Origin: Loxodes magnus
Taxonomy: Eukaryota > Ciliophora > Karyorelictea > Loxodida > Loxodidae
Length of the DNA: 64,000 bases
Assembly (NCBI GenBank): GCA_946699065.1
Contig: CAMPDV010000006.1
Location: forward strand, 186,001 to 250,000
Direction: 5' to 3'
The notes beneath the pieces are model-generated. The model searched no databases, was not told where the DNA came from, and worked only from the letters and a program-made list of their open reading frames with translations. The position numbers were made by a program, and so were the translations under genes. Below are positions 48,601-59,163 of the stretch, piece after piece (position 1 is the first letter of the stretch; every line of letters begins with the position of its first letter).

Positions 48601-48968
48601 TAAATAATTATGACAGTACTTATTTTGCTATAGGAATAACTGAGAATAACACAAATTGAAGAAATGAGAGTAATGCTTTATAATGGAGTTAGTATTCATA
48701 CTAATTATGATCAATTGGAGAAATTGGTATTTAAAATTATGTTTATGATTATGCCTCTAGAGGTATTAACTAAACTGGGGAGAATGTGATAATGGAAATC
48801 GATACTCTAGAAAACTATATCAGGTTTTAGTTTGGAGACTAAGATCCAGGAGTAATTTTTATTCGTTCTTCATTCAGTTCGGATATATTTTATCCAACTA
48901 TTGCAGTAAAAGGTTTATACGGAGAATTTAAAATTACAAAACTAGAGATACAAGATTTAAGAGCTTGA
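45618..48968 (+). CDS. Membrane-anchored protein with five SPRY-like domains
   Basis: 1116 residues in one frame, start at the first in-frame ATG. Residues 29-51 are one hydrophobic transmembrane segment, followed by a Gln-rich coiled coil (about 75-150). Five repeats of about 110 residues follow (about 200-310, 400-510, 590-705, 790-900, 990-1105), each with the SPRY/B30.2 pattern: (I/V)GI-x-x-NxxW, YG(F/Y)GL, ERG-type turn, VIMEVDT, FxYGxQDPGIAFxNIPF and FxPxVxL. In repeat 4 the NxxW turn is replaced by DSDAL. Most of the NxxW tryptophans are TGA. Stop is TGATAA. SPRY domains bind protein or peptide partners; a type II topology would expose the repeats in the lumen or outside. The minus-strand gene at the right edge is a collinear paralog. 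Confidence 0.85.
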
Positions 48969-50190
48969 TAAATATTCATTATCTTCTAACTTTTTAAAAT
49001 TAAAATATACTTTAATTAATGTTTATACTCCGTTATAGTTAAGAGTTGCTTTTTAAATAAATTTTATATTTTACTGCTTTAAATACAAAATATAAAATAT
49101 TGCTGAGGCTGAATTAAAACGAGATTCATCATATCTCATAAAATTATATTTTCTCTTTTATTCAAAAAAGGTTTTGCTTATTCATAAATAGATATAAAAT
49201 GATGCTGCAATCCGTATCATTTTACATATTTATATTATAACCAAAATAAGAATAATTTTCCTTAAAGATCTACGAATATTTTACGATTAATAAACTTCTC
49301 TTCACTATAAATAAATCCTTTCATGTTTATGTTTATTATCTTATGAATATATCTTACCTTTACAATTTTAAGTTCTATAAATCTAAAGTCTTAATTATTT
49401 TGGTAACTAAGAAAGTATATTACAAAGAGATAATTGTAAGAATACTCTTATTGTAGAAATTTGATTCTCAAAATTGGTATGATATACTTTGATTCTAAGT
49501 TACATTTATTTTAAAAGTACTTTATTTACCTTTATTATTTCCTTCTTATAACTATGCAGATTATCTAGAGTGTTTACTTAGAGGGATTAGTTTAAGAGGT
49601 AAATATAATAATCTTAATGAGCATTTAGCACTAACAACCAACTTGTGGGGTCTTCATTATTAATTTAAAAATCACTTCTCTGTAACCTTGCTGTTGTTAT
49701 TTTTAAGTTACTATAATTTTAATAATTAAAACTGTCTAATTTCATTTTTTTATTTTTCTAGTATAAAATATTAAATAAAGCAACTTCAAATTAATTTTAA
49801 GTTATAAGCTTCAATAAAAAGCAAAAAACAATTTTAAAGGTGTAATATAAAGCTAAAAATTTAAGAGTGTGTAGCTTTGTTAATCAATTAAAAAAAATTA
49901 ATTTGCTTTAATAATTTAATTTTGCAAGAAAAGCAATAAATATTATCGGTTAGACAGAAATAATCATTATAAAAGAAACAATTTATTTAAGAGTTAAACT
50001 AACAAAATGCTAAGCTAAAAATAAATTTTTTTATATTTATTAAATATTTTCTTTAAATAACTAATTAAATTATGCTTTTTTTAATATTTAATTAAAACAT
50101 AAAAAAAATAAAATTTAAACTTATTCATAAAGGATTTCAAATCTAAATGAGTTAAATACCTTATAAAATACAATATTATATATTATTATA
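48969..50190. other. AT-rich intergenic stretch
   Basis: 1.2 kb of AT-rich DNA between the SPRY-repeat gene and the SINE-like cluster. I see no motif or paralogous segment. Confidence 0.5.
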
Positions 50191-50194
50191 AAAT

Positions 50195-50595
50195 GGATGT
50201 TGGCTGCGTCAGATAAATTAATAGGTAATCTGGTGCAGTGTATATTGCATTGCGAGTAATCTGGCACTTGATGCCACCTCGGGGAAGGGTGGATAAGCTC
50301 CGTTGAGACATACCTAACTTACCCCGAGGGTTCTCTCTAGCAGTATGAAAGTTTGACTGACGGGCTTTCTAATTACCGACTTAATAACTAATTCATATTT
50401 GGACCTTATTCAAGAAGATTGAAGCATTTGACTCAAGATTTAAGAATAACATTTAATAAGAAAATTCCCCGCTTGGAGAAGCTTAAATGACTCATCAGAT
50501 CTCTATAATTTTAACAAAAAAAAAGAGAACATTTTTCTTAATATTAAATATTAATATTGAAAGAGCTGCTCGCCAATGAGGTGCTACGCACTACG
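50195..50595 (+). mobile_element. SINE-like element with 3' stem-loop, copy A
   Basis: GC-rich body of about 235 bp (TGGCTGCGTCAGATAAATTA, GGTAATCTGGTGCAGTG, CATTGCGAGTAATCTGGC), with an 8-bp perfect stem CCTCGGGG/CCCCGAGG around an internal arm, then an AT-rich linker and the stem-loop ending GAGGTGCTACGCACTAC. It has no A/T tail because copy C starts directly after it. Looks like a short structured RNA retroposed in head-to-tail fashion. Confidence 0.6.
50572..50595 (+). repeat. Conserved stem-loop (3 of 6)
   Basis: AGAGCTGCTCGCCAATGAGGTGCTACGCACT: plus-strand version; its outer arm is truncated by the junction with the next element. Confidence 0.5.
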
Positions 50596-50830
50596 TCGGC
50601 TGCGGTTAGGAGAACGAGTAGGTAATCTGATGCAGTGTATACTACATTGCGAGTAATCTCGCATTAATTGCCACCACGGGGAAAGTGGATAAGCTCAGTG
50701 AGACAAGCCTAACTTACCCCAAGGGTTCTCTCTATCAGTATGAAAGTTTGACTGATGGGTCTTCTAATTAATGACTTAATAACTAATTCTTATACGGACC
50801 TTACTCAAGAAGACTGGAACATTTGATTTT
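50594..50830 (+). mobile_element. SINE-like element, copy C (body only)
   Basis: Second body copy next to copy A: GGCTGCGGTTAGGAGAACG, AGGTAATCTGATGCAGTG, CTTACCCCAAGGGTTCTC, AGTATGAAAGTTTGACTGA. The long stem of copy A is broken here (CCACGGGG against CCCCAAGG), so it is not needed in this copy or is decayed. The linker and stem-loop are missing; sequence similarity ends near GGAACATTTG. Confidence 0.6.
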
Positions 50831-51081
50831 TTATATTCGTTTATTTTTTATCCAATGACGATTGATTAAAACGTTAATCATTTCGCTTTTAATTATTCAA
50901 ATTTTAGAACATTTTAAAAATATCTCTTACAAAGAAAAAATTATTATATTTTATTTGCTGTATTACTTATAATAAAGCAAGTAACTAAAGCTTCCTTAAA
51001 TTTATAATTCTTATCTAAATTTATTTTTAATTTCCTCTAATTTAAATTTTTTTAATTTAAATAAATAAATATGATGGCTAT

Positions 51082-51262
51082 AGAGGGCAAAGCACCTCAT
51101 TGCCGCATAGCTCTTTCAATATTAATATTTAATATTGAGAAAAAAAATGTGTTATCATGCTTCTTGTTAAAATTCTTCTAGTTTAATGAGTCACGTCAGC
51201 TTTTCCAAATGGGGAATCTACTTATTAAACATTATTTGCAAGTTTTGAATATTTTAAATATA
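51082..51262 (-). mobile_element. SINE-like element, 3' fragment (copy D)
   Basis: On the minus strand: AT-rich linker (ending AATATTAATATTGAAAGAG) and stem-loop (4 of 6, 51082-51115), then ATATTTATTTATTTAAATT. It corresponds to the 3' part of copies A and B; the GC-rich body is absent, as expected for 5' truncation. Confidence 0.5.
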
Positions 51263-51700
51263 TTAATTATCAAAAATTAGATTTAAAGTACATTAAGTAT
51301 AATATAATAGATTTCAGTCATTAAAAGTTTAAAATATAAGCAAACTAGAAATAAAAAATAAAATAATTTATATCTACATAGGATATTCAGATATAGTTAA
51401 GTATTAATAAGAGAATCAAATTCGATGGAAGTTTAAATAACATCTTTTAAACTTAATTTATTATTAATAAGCTTAGATAAATTTTAGAAAATAACTAATC
51501 TTGTTAAATGTAATCAACCAATAATGAACAAACTAAAAAACTAAGTAAATATTCATTAAATTATAATTAAGTAAAATTAAGTAAATATAAAAAAACTATT
51601 AGAACTTACTAAATTAAAAATAGTTCTAGTAACTAATAATTTAAAAGAGCATAAATAAAAAAATGATTTTAATTTTAAGAGCTTTTTAGGAAAAGAAAAA
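51263..51700. other. AT-rich stretch
   Basis: AT-rich, A-dominated on the plus strand; no gene recognised. It may include the end of the minus-strand zinc-knuckle reading frame, which has no TGA here. Confidence 0.4.
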
Positions 51701-51719
51701 ATACTTTAAAACATTCTCT

Positions 51720-52760
51720 ACCTTTGAGTAGCGAGCAAATCTAGAAGATTCCATTTTAAAACTAATTTACTTGATGATTTTGCTGCTTTTCCAGTCTCAA
51801 CTTCTTTTTTCATAATTTTTCATCACTCATTAATCAAAATGTAGTAAATTATTTTCCAATCTTTCTGAAAATCACCTCATTTTATCTGTCGTTTCTCCAA
51901 AGATGTCTTGTGCTAATACAGATATAACGTTTCTTCTTAAAAAATTAAATCCAGTATGCCTTTTATTTTACTTCCATTGGGATCACTAAGCTAAGTTATT
52001 ATGCTTGCTTTTATGTCAGTAATTGCAAAGTTGACTCTATTTTCCTTACACTTATTTCTTGATCTAAACTGCTTTCTGATTGCTTTATTAAGTTTTTTCA
52101 CTTTTCTACAGCACTATTCACAAATATTGATATAATATTTCAACTAAGTTTCGATATTTTCATTGGAATTAAATAATATTTTTTTAATTTTTCCATCCGT
52201 AGCGTGAAAGTCAATGTTATGTTAGGAGTTATTTCAACTCTTTTCTTGTTCCATGACGTTTCTTATTAAACGGAAATAAGTAATTTTTTAAGTCTGTTTA
52301 TTGTCCATTCATAGAATATTATGATAGGTCGCTCAAATCCTCATTCCTAGTAAAATTTTCTGCTTTACAAAGGTACTTAAAATAAAAATCCTTGAGAGAT
52401 ATTAATGCTTACCAAATTGTTATAGAGTAGTGGATGGAAGAGTTGTCTTGCTAATATCCTTTCTTTTTTCTCTCTCTTTTGATGCTAATTAAGAAGATTG
52501 CTATATTTTAATCTAAGAAATGATTTAAAGAAGTGATGCTTTTAGTTTTCTCTCCTGCTTTGAGGATGTGGTGATAAAATAATACTTGAAGCCTCTTACC
52601 ACTATTAAACAGATAAGTTAAATTTAGGGTTAAACTAAAAATATTTATATAAATCTTTAATTGCTATAAAGATTTCTTCTAATTTAAGAAATTTATTTTT
52701 ATTGTAAATTAAAGTGCTTTCTCTACTTCTTCCACCCTCTTCAGCGACTTCTTATTCAAC
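51720..52760 (-). pseudogene. Zinc-knuckle family member with lost cysteines
   Basis: One minus-strand frame runs through GRSRESTLIYNKN, a long basic stretch, a coil (VNSAVEKWKNLIKQSESSLD, then VRKIESTLQLLTQKQ), IPMEVKQKAYW (the MEIE-type motif) and a knuckle relic RYICISTRHLWRND at 51888-51929. The first Cys is Arg (CGT for TGT) and the last is Asp, while the second Cys, the His and LWR remain. The tail KIGKQFTTFWLMSDEKLWKKK aligns with KIWNELTTFYPSSDGQLWRKK of the gene at 35601. The frame is intact but the zinc site is not: either a decaying gene or one freed from zinc binding. Both ends are uncertain. Confidence 0.5.
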
Positions 52761-54032
52761 TTTTTTAACGTAAATAAACCTTGTCTTCTATCAAGTAACA
52801 TTTCATGGAATATTTTTGCTTACAGATCTAGAAATTCCAATTTATTACTTGTAAGTTAGTAAATGCTAATTCTGGCAAATAGTATAAGTCGTCTTAAATC
52901 CTAATAATCAGCCTTTTTCTTCGGTCATTCCTTATATCTTTCTATATAGAAACTATAATCCATGATATGTTCAAAATTATCAAATCCTCCACAAAAAAAA
53001 TTATCAGCAGAGTAAAGACAATCTTTGACATCCTTGCGAAACCCTTAGATTGTATCCTTATTTTATATATAAGAATATCTTCTCTTTCAAATAGCTTATT
53101 CAATTTCATAAATGTATATCAGAAAATGTTTAGATATTTTGAAACTATTAAGTTTATAAATTCTTTTTTCATCATATTACATCTCAAAGTTGCAGCACTA
53201 TAAATTAAATTTTTAATTTGTTATTTGCATATCTATTAAAAGTCTTTAAAGTGTAGTTGTGTACTTAATCAGTAAGTTCTATATTATAAAATGTAGAACT
53301 AAATATCATTAAAATATTGATATCTTTTGCAGTTATTTTTAAATAAAATATTAATAGTTGATTAAGAAAATTAAATGCTTTCTTATATAGCTTTATTAAA
53401 AAGATAATAAAATTTTAGTTCTATAATATGATTGAAAATATTCTATAAAGATCTTAAAGCAAGATGCATTGAAGTTTATCCATTTGTTTACAAATTTTTT
53501 ATAACTATAAACCAAACTTGCATTGATTCTGCTAATTATAATGGAGATTTCTTGTTGCATATTCAGGGCATTAACTTACCTCATTGTTATATTTTTGGTG
53601 CGTAAGTAGTCTTACAAGCTTTTTGAAATGTCATAGTGTCACGTTTTCATACCTTACCAAAAACAAACAATTTTTTCATTGCTTTAGCTATTTTTGAAGG
53701 TTTTTTCTTTATAATGATTATTCAAATTTTGGTTTTAATGCGGATGTATTCATAAATAAATTATTTACCATTTTTATGTTTTTTGTTAAGTTACATCTTC
53801 ATTTATGTTATAACTTGTTATTTTTCTTTTTCTTTAAAAATTAGCCAACTTCTCATTTAGGAATTTTTATCGATGAGAGTTCAATCAAAAATTGTTTTTC
53901 TTTTGTTTATTAATTATTGAATACTTTTTTTGATTTTGATAGCAAAATTAAATCAAAAGCTCATCTTCTTCAAGCGAAACTTTTATAAACTCATATTTTT
54001 AAATCTTTAATTAATTAATTTAATAAATAAAA
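52761..54032. other. AT-rich stretch, possible minus-strand coding
   Basis: Mostly AT-rich. Around 52790-53190 a minus-strand frame gives a K/I/L-rich reading (MKKEFINLIVSKYLNIFWYT), and a plus-strand frame at 52967-53203 is its antisense. Neither shows a motif, so no gene is called. Confidence 0.3.
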
Positions 54033-54878
54033 ATGGAAAAAACCCAGGAATCTAAACCTTAAATTATAACCTTAAAGATCAATCTTAAGTCTCAGTTAAC
54101 TAACAAGAACCAAGAATTCAAAAAAGATAAATCTACTCCTGTTAAGGATTGGGAAATACGGAATTTCCTAGCAAACTGAAAAAACTTGAGAAACCCCACG
54201 AGCAAGACATTATTTAGCTTTTTCATTAATTGAGAAAATGAATACCGAAATATAGATCTTGAAGGCGGAAAACTTGAATCTTCTGCTTCTTTTGTAAGAT
54301 AGAAAAAAGGAAGATCAAGACTTGGTAAGTAAAGTTTAGTTTTAAATTGAAGCCTTAACTTCCTAATTTGAACTATTAGAAAAAAACTAGTAGCTCAATA
54401 GAAAATTAAAGAAGAAAATCGATTACCAATCAAAAAAAACTAACCTCAAACAGATAAGATGGAAATTGAAAAAATGCAAACAGAATCAAAATTTTAATTC
54501 AAACCTTTAATAAAACGTTGCTAATGTTGTCAAAAGGCTGGACATTTTTGGAGGTAATGTCCGAAGTGAAGAAGAGTGCTTGAGCAACACCGTAAAGAAT
54601 TTGGAACATCGAGGAGGCTATATTGTAACTATTCTGGAGGTATTTACAGAAAGAAGCTGATATTAAATGATTCAAGTGTGACACTAATCAAACAGGATCT
54701 TGGTAATTAATAGTAACAGAATAAATAGCTTTAAAAGGACAACAATGACCTTAGAATTTGTTTAGAGTAGCTTGAGAAAAATTACAAGAAGATGGAAGAA
54801 CAATTCTATGAGCTTATTGGAGAGAAAAAAGAATTATCTCAGTTTGAAATTGATTCAGATGAAGACATTTAAAGTTGA
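54033..54878 (+). pseudogene. Zinc-knuckle family member with three frame changes
   Basis: ATG start (MEKTQESKPQIITLK) and the knuckle CQCCQKAGHFWRQC (all four ligands) with TGG, then TGA=Trp in CPKW, are in one frame, as is the stop TGA 54876; the tail is an acidic coil (LEQLEKNYKKMEEQFYELIG). The family-type coiled coil between them is in two other frames: HEQDIIQLFHQ, then LIEKMNTEIQILKAENLN and IEALTSQFELLEKN. This needs three successive -1 changes that add up to zero. One lies at or after the A AAA AAC heptamer 54381-54387. The start frame itself is also free of stops other than TGA, so a different true path cannot be excluded. Confidence 0.55.
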
Positions 54879-54930
54879 GTATTGAATATAAAAACTTTTA
54901 TTGTCTTTAATTTGAGGAAACATTTTCTCT

Positions 54931-55020
54931 AATTAAAGATGACCCTAACCCTTATAGTTAAAATTAATTAATTAATTAATTAATTAATTTAACTTTAAGA
55001 GCATAAGGTCATCTTTAATT
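54931..55020. repeat. Long imperfect inverted repeat
   Basis: Arms of about 45 bp: AATTAAAGATGACC on the left faces GGTCATCTTTAATT on the right, with inner similarity (CTTATAGTTAAAATTAATTAA against TTAATTTAACTTTAAGAGCATAAG) and an (AATT)n centre. It could form a cruciform or RNA hairpin. It lies between two plus-strand zinc-knuckle genes and may be a terminator-like element or a small foldback element. Confidence 0.6.
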
Positions 55021-55432
55021 GTAAGGATAGCTTCCTTCAATCTAAGGTATTTTAAAGTCTATAAAAAAGTTACAGCTCAGGAGACTCTCTTCTTCAGTTC
55101 ATTTGACTTTTTAAATTTATATAATTTCTTTTATTTTCTAAATAAAGAACTACAATATCATAATATAATAGAACTAATACTAGTCCATTTGAACTTCCTT
55201 GCTTAACTCTATTGTTATATTAAAGATAATTTTTCATTTTTCATTTATAAGAATTGATGAATTTGAATTACTGAAGAAAGGTTCGAATACAATCATGAGA
55301 TTCAATAATTATTTATTTTTCCTAAATTATTCAAATTGTAGTCTCCTCCATATAGAATCAAACATTTTTCTACATCAATCAAAATTGTTCTTAAATTAGT
55401 ATTTCCTTTTGAAAAAAAAACAAAACAAAAAA

Positions 55433-56389
55433 ATGTCGAACCTCCGAAAGGGATTCTTTCCAGCTCCAAAGAACTAGAAGGCTGGCGCCTAACAATAGTG
55501 TTAGGAAACAAATAAACCTTCAAAAGCCACCCATACTTCGACAACTCCCGCCTCGTAAGAGAAACCGAGGAAGTAGGTCAAGTCTATCCTACATCAGGAG
55601 GTCTCCGAATTTAACCTTACTGGTCAGATGAGCATGGTTTAGCTCGTCAAGGTGGTGTTAAACCTCCAGGAAGAGGTTATAAAATTACGAAAGGAAAATG
55701 AAAAGCTGACTGAGAAGATTTAACACGGGCTTTAGGATACTCTAGACCTTAGAATGGCCAATTAGGAAAGAGAACTCACTGCTCTCTGAAATTATTAAAA
55801 AGATCAACTTAGTCAGAAAAACTCCTAAGTAAAGAAGATTTAGGACTAAAATTAATTCCTTGAAAACATAATATAGAGCCAATAAAGCCAATAGAGTCAG
55901 CTGATTTCCTAGCATAATAGAATGGACATTTAAAATGAAAAGATTTACTAAAGTACGAAAGTAACATAATAATAGAACTGAAAACCTAAAAAGCGATGTT
56001 ACTTTTGTAAAAATAGTTATCATCTGCAAAAAAAATGTAGATAATTTCAATATTTAAAAGATAATACTGACTTAAAGAGATACAAAGAGCTCAGAGGCTA
56101 TGATGTGATCGAGAAGGGAGAATTTTCAAGCATAGAATTACTGTAATGTAATAAGCTATGGGGCAAGAAATGCAAGGAAGAGAAACTCAAGACCATTGGT
56201 AGAGAAGGACTAAACTTTTAGACCCATTATTTGAACGGCGGATATGACTCTGCTGTTAAACAATATTAAATAAATTAAATAAATTAGTATTTTCTTTTGA
56301 TTACTTTCGGAGACATCAATAATTATTATTTAAAAGAGTAAAGAAAAATATTAAGACAGTCTCCTCAGAATCCAATATCTCTCCCTTGA
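55433..56389 (+). CDS. Zinc-knuckle/coiled-coil protein, intact frame
   Basis: Starts MSNLRKGFFPAPKNQ, the family N-terminus, after an A-rich leader. A Thr/Ser/Gln-rich segment is followed by a coiled coil about 68-160 (VQLVKVVLNLQEEVIKLRKE onward), RMDIQNEK in place of the MEIE motif, and the knuckle CYFCKNSYHLQKKC with Cys189, Cys192, His197 and Cys202. The tail is mixed charge (YKELRGYDVIEKGEFSSIEL, LWGKKCKEEKLKTIG). Two TGA codons inside are Trp (LWN and NWK). If only TGA stops, the protein has 318 residues; the reading becomes AT-repeat-like after TAA at 56267, so an end at residue 278 is also plausible. One of the three best-kept members. Confidence 0.82.
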
Positions 56390-56541
56390 TTCATTCAGTA
56401 CCGGACGCTTAACCATTTGGATCTTTTTTAATATCTAAATTCCTTTTTATATAAAAGATTCAAAATTTAATAAATATGAAGCTAAATAGTTATTAATTTC
56501 TTAACTTTATAAATAAATAAATAATAACTAAATTGGATTAT

Positions 56542-56900
56542 AGAGCACGTAGCACTCTTGTTGGTGCGCAGCTCTTTAAATTAATTTTATTGAATATCGA
56601 ATTTTTTTTTTATAGGTCTCTCTTTTCTCTCTTTCCTTGCTTCCTCTTCCTGCGGTACGTCCCTGTAATTTTTCCTTCCAAAGCATAGGATGCAATATGC
56701 GATTACGGGTACATTTCCTCGACCTGTGATGAAGAAAGTTTCCTCCTAGCATTCATAGTTCTCCAGCTTGTCACATCTTCTTTCTCTTGCCATTGGTTTC
56801 TCTTCCTCCGATTTATCCTCCGTCCGCGCTCATTTTTTTGTTGCCTTGCTGGGCCTCCAAGCAGTATCCGAAGGAAAGGGCTTTCCACCCTATTTAAATT
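56542..56900 (-). mobile_element. GC-rich element with same 3' stem-loop
   Basis: On the minus strand: a 300-bp GC-richer body (from about 56890) whose one frame reads VIAYCILCFGRKNYRD, a half-knuckle C-x-x-C with His replaced by Asn and the last Cys missing. Then come a linker, the stem-loop 56542-56576 (6 of 6; the pattern also occurs at 51082) and an ATTTATTTATTTATAAAG tail. Its body matches neither the 25.6/50-kb element nor the 32.2-kb one at sequence level. May be a retroposed 3' piece of a zinc-knuckle transcript. Confidence 0.45.
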
Positions 56901-57299
56901 ATAATAAATTTTATTAGTTCTTTAATTTTTTCCCCATTAAAACTGTTTATTCTTATACCTTTTATCATAATCTTTAACTTAACTGATAAGCTGGGAATTT
57001 AATTGCTTGTTTTAATGCTGCAATTTTATATGTTTTGAATGAATGAAATAGTACTTTGAATTTAAAGCTAAAAGTTGTAAAGAAAGCATTTACTATAAAA
57101 TCTAGAAGATAGAATAGAAAATATAAGCTAAATAAATGAGAATAGACATTTAAGTTACTTAAAATGTTTATTTAACCTCTGGTAATATTGAAGTTTGAAG
57201 GTAAGAAATTGAAATATTTTTAATATCACAAGTAATTTATAAATGATAAAATCGTTTATCTCTTAGAGAGTTCATAATAAGAGTAAATTCTCTTTGAGA

Positions 57300-58690
57300 C
57301 TTAGACATACACTTTCATAAATACTCCTAAGCGGGAAATTGAATCCTTTCTAAATTAAACTTATTCATTAATAGCCTGTAATTAAACCACTTTTGTGATT
57401 AAATCAACAAGTTATTTGTTTTATGTCTAATTAAATTTTATTTTCATCTAAATTCCATTCTTTTTGCCAAATAATTGCTATTATATCGAATAATACAACA
57501 ATAAAGATAATTAATAATTTAATTCTTTGGAAGTAGATTTATTTTACATTAATCACTAGAATTTTAATACTAATATTAAATTTTCTTTGATAATTACATT
57601 TTATTTTTGGTTTTCTAACTGATTGCATCCATTTTGTCAGTAATACCATATTTTTTCTTATAAATTTATCCTTATTTTGTTCCAGTACAATTTTTCTAAT
57701 TTCCTCCTACATTTTTAATTTTTTTAATTTAATTTTATTATTTCTTTCATTTTTTTTCATTTTTTAAATTAATAAATTATAAATTTTATATATCTTTTGT
57801 AAGTTTTCTCTGTGAAATGAAAAATAGAGACTTTTTCTTTATTTTAAATTTAAAGTTATTCTTCCTCTGTACCAGTCTTCTCAATTATATTAGTATGTAA
57901 TTTAATTAATTTTTACAGTGCTTGCTATTTTGTATTATTTACAATTTTTTCTTGCTTTTTTAATTTCTGAGTGGCAAAGTAGAAAGATTAACTTATTAGA
58001 CTTTATTCTATAGTTCAAAATTTTTTAAATCTTATTTGAATTTCAAAGTTTTAAGGTAATTGCTTTTTGTTTATTACTTCTTCAATATTTTTCATTGTCC
58101 TTTTTAAATCTCATTACAATTTTTGTAAATTCATTATTATTTTAATTGGGTACTCATATTTTTTATTTTCAGCTATCAAATTAATAGTCCTCTTAATGTA
58201 AAATTTACTTAGCTTTTAATTGCATTTTCTTAAAATTATTAATCTGCCTTTTTATTCAGCTTTACCAAATTTTTTCTATATCTTAAGTATAATAATATGC
58301 TTCAGTTTCTTTTGAGTTTAGAAAATACTTTATATCTCTTTTTATATTTAACTATCTGAATTATTTTATTTACTCTCTACATACTTTTGAAGTAAAAAAA
58401 TTATATAAAATGGACATTTTATTTTCGATTTATTAAGTTACTGATTCATATTTAACGATAACACAATTTTCTAATCTTTTTTTCCGAAAGAAAATGAGCA
58501 AGATGCTACATTTTTTTACTTTTATTAAAGTTCTAATTGTATTTTCAAGCCTTTTTAAATAAAAATAAATGGTTTCTTTATTTATTAGAAAACAATCAAA
58601 CTTATTTAAATTTTCTAAATTAGCAAAAATTTTTGATAAAGCTTCGTTAAATTAATTTAAATATTGAAAAATAAAAAAATGATCATAACA
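57300..58690 (-). pseudogene. Possible long coiled-coil gene, frames broken
   Basis: Minus-strand reading gives coil-like protein text in changing frames: ALSKIFANLENLNKFDCFL, YFLNSKETEAYYYTQDIEKI, EKIVNNTKQQALQKLIKLHT, MQEEIRKIVLEQNKDKFIRK. No knuckle and no clear start or end. The stretch is very AT-rich, so part of it may be chance. Noted because the neighbouring intergenic DNA does not give such readings. Confidence 0.3.
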
Positions 58691-59163
58691 TAAGTAGTAA
58701 CAGGGAGGGATAAGAATTAAAATTTATTTTAAGATGTAGATAGTTTGATTTTAGAAAAATGAATAAAAGAAGAGTTGGGGTATAAAAAGAATAAAATATG
58801 TAAAAACAAACTTTCAGGTTGTTATGTGCAAAAAATCTGGATTTTGTTCTGCTAAAATGATTTTTTTTTCTTATTATTGGGGTTGGTACTTTATAATGTC
58901 TTTAGTGAAATCGATTTGAAATCTTTTTGAAATAAACAATTAATCTCAAATGATACACTTCAAGAAATTTCAAGAAACTATATGAGAAACAGTAATACTT
59001 GTTAATAGTTTATTATGCAAGTTGTGATAGAAGATAAAATATACAATTAGGAGTACAATTTTCAAAAATGAAAAATTAAGAAATTTAGAGAAAATGTGAG
59101 CTTTTATTTATAATATCTATTTTCTGATAAGTAGAACTAAGGAGAGTAAGATTATTGATTTTA
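58691..59163. other. AT-rich intergenic stretch
   Basis: Short region downstream of the minus-strand SPRY-repeat gene; nothing recognised. Confidence 0.45.

Noticed and set aside
54941-54955. Telomere-like CCCTAACCCTTA
   Set aside because: Only about two imperfect units, inside an inverted repeat; too short for a telomere or telomeric scar.
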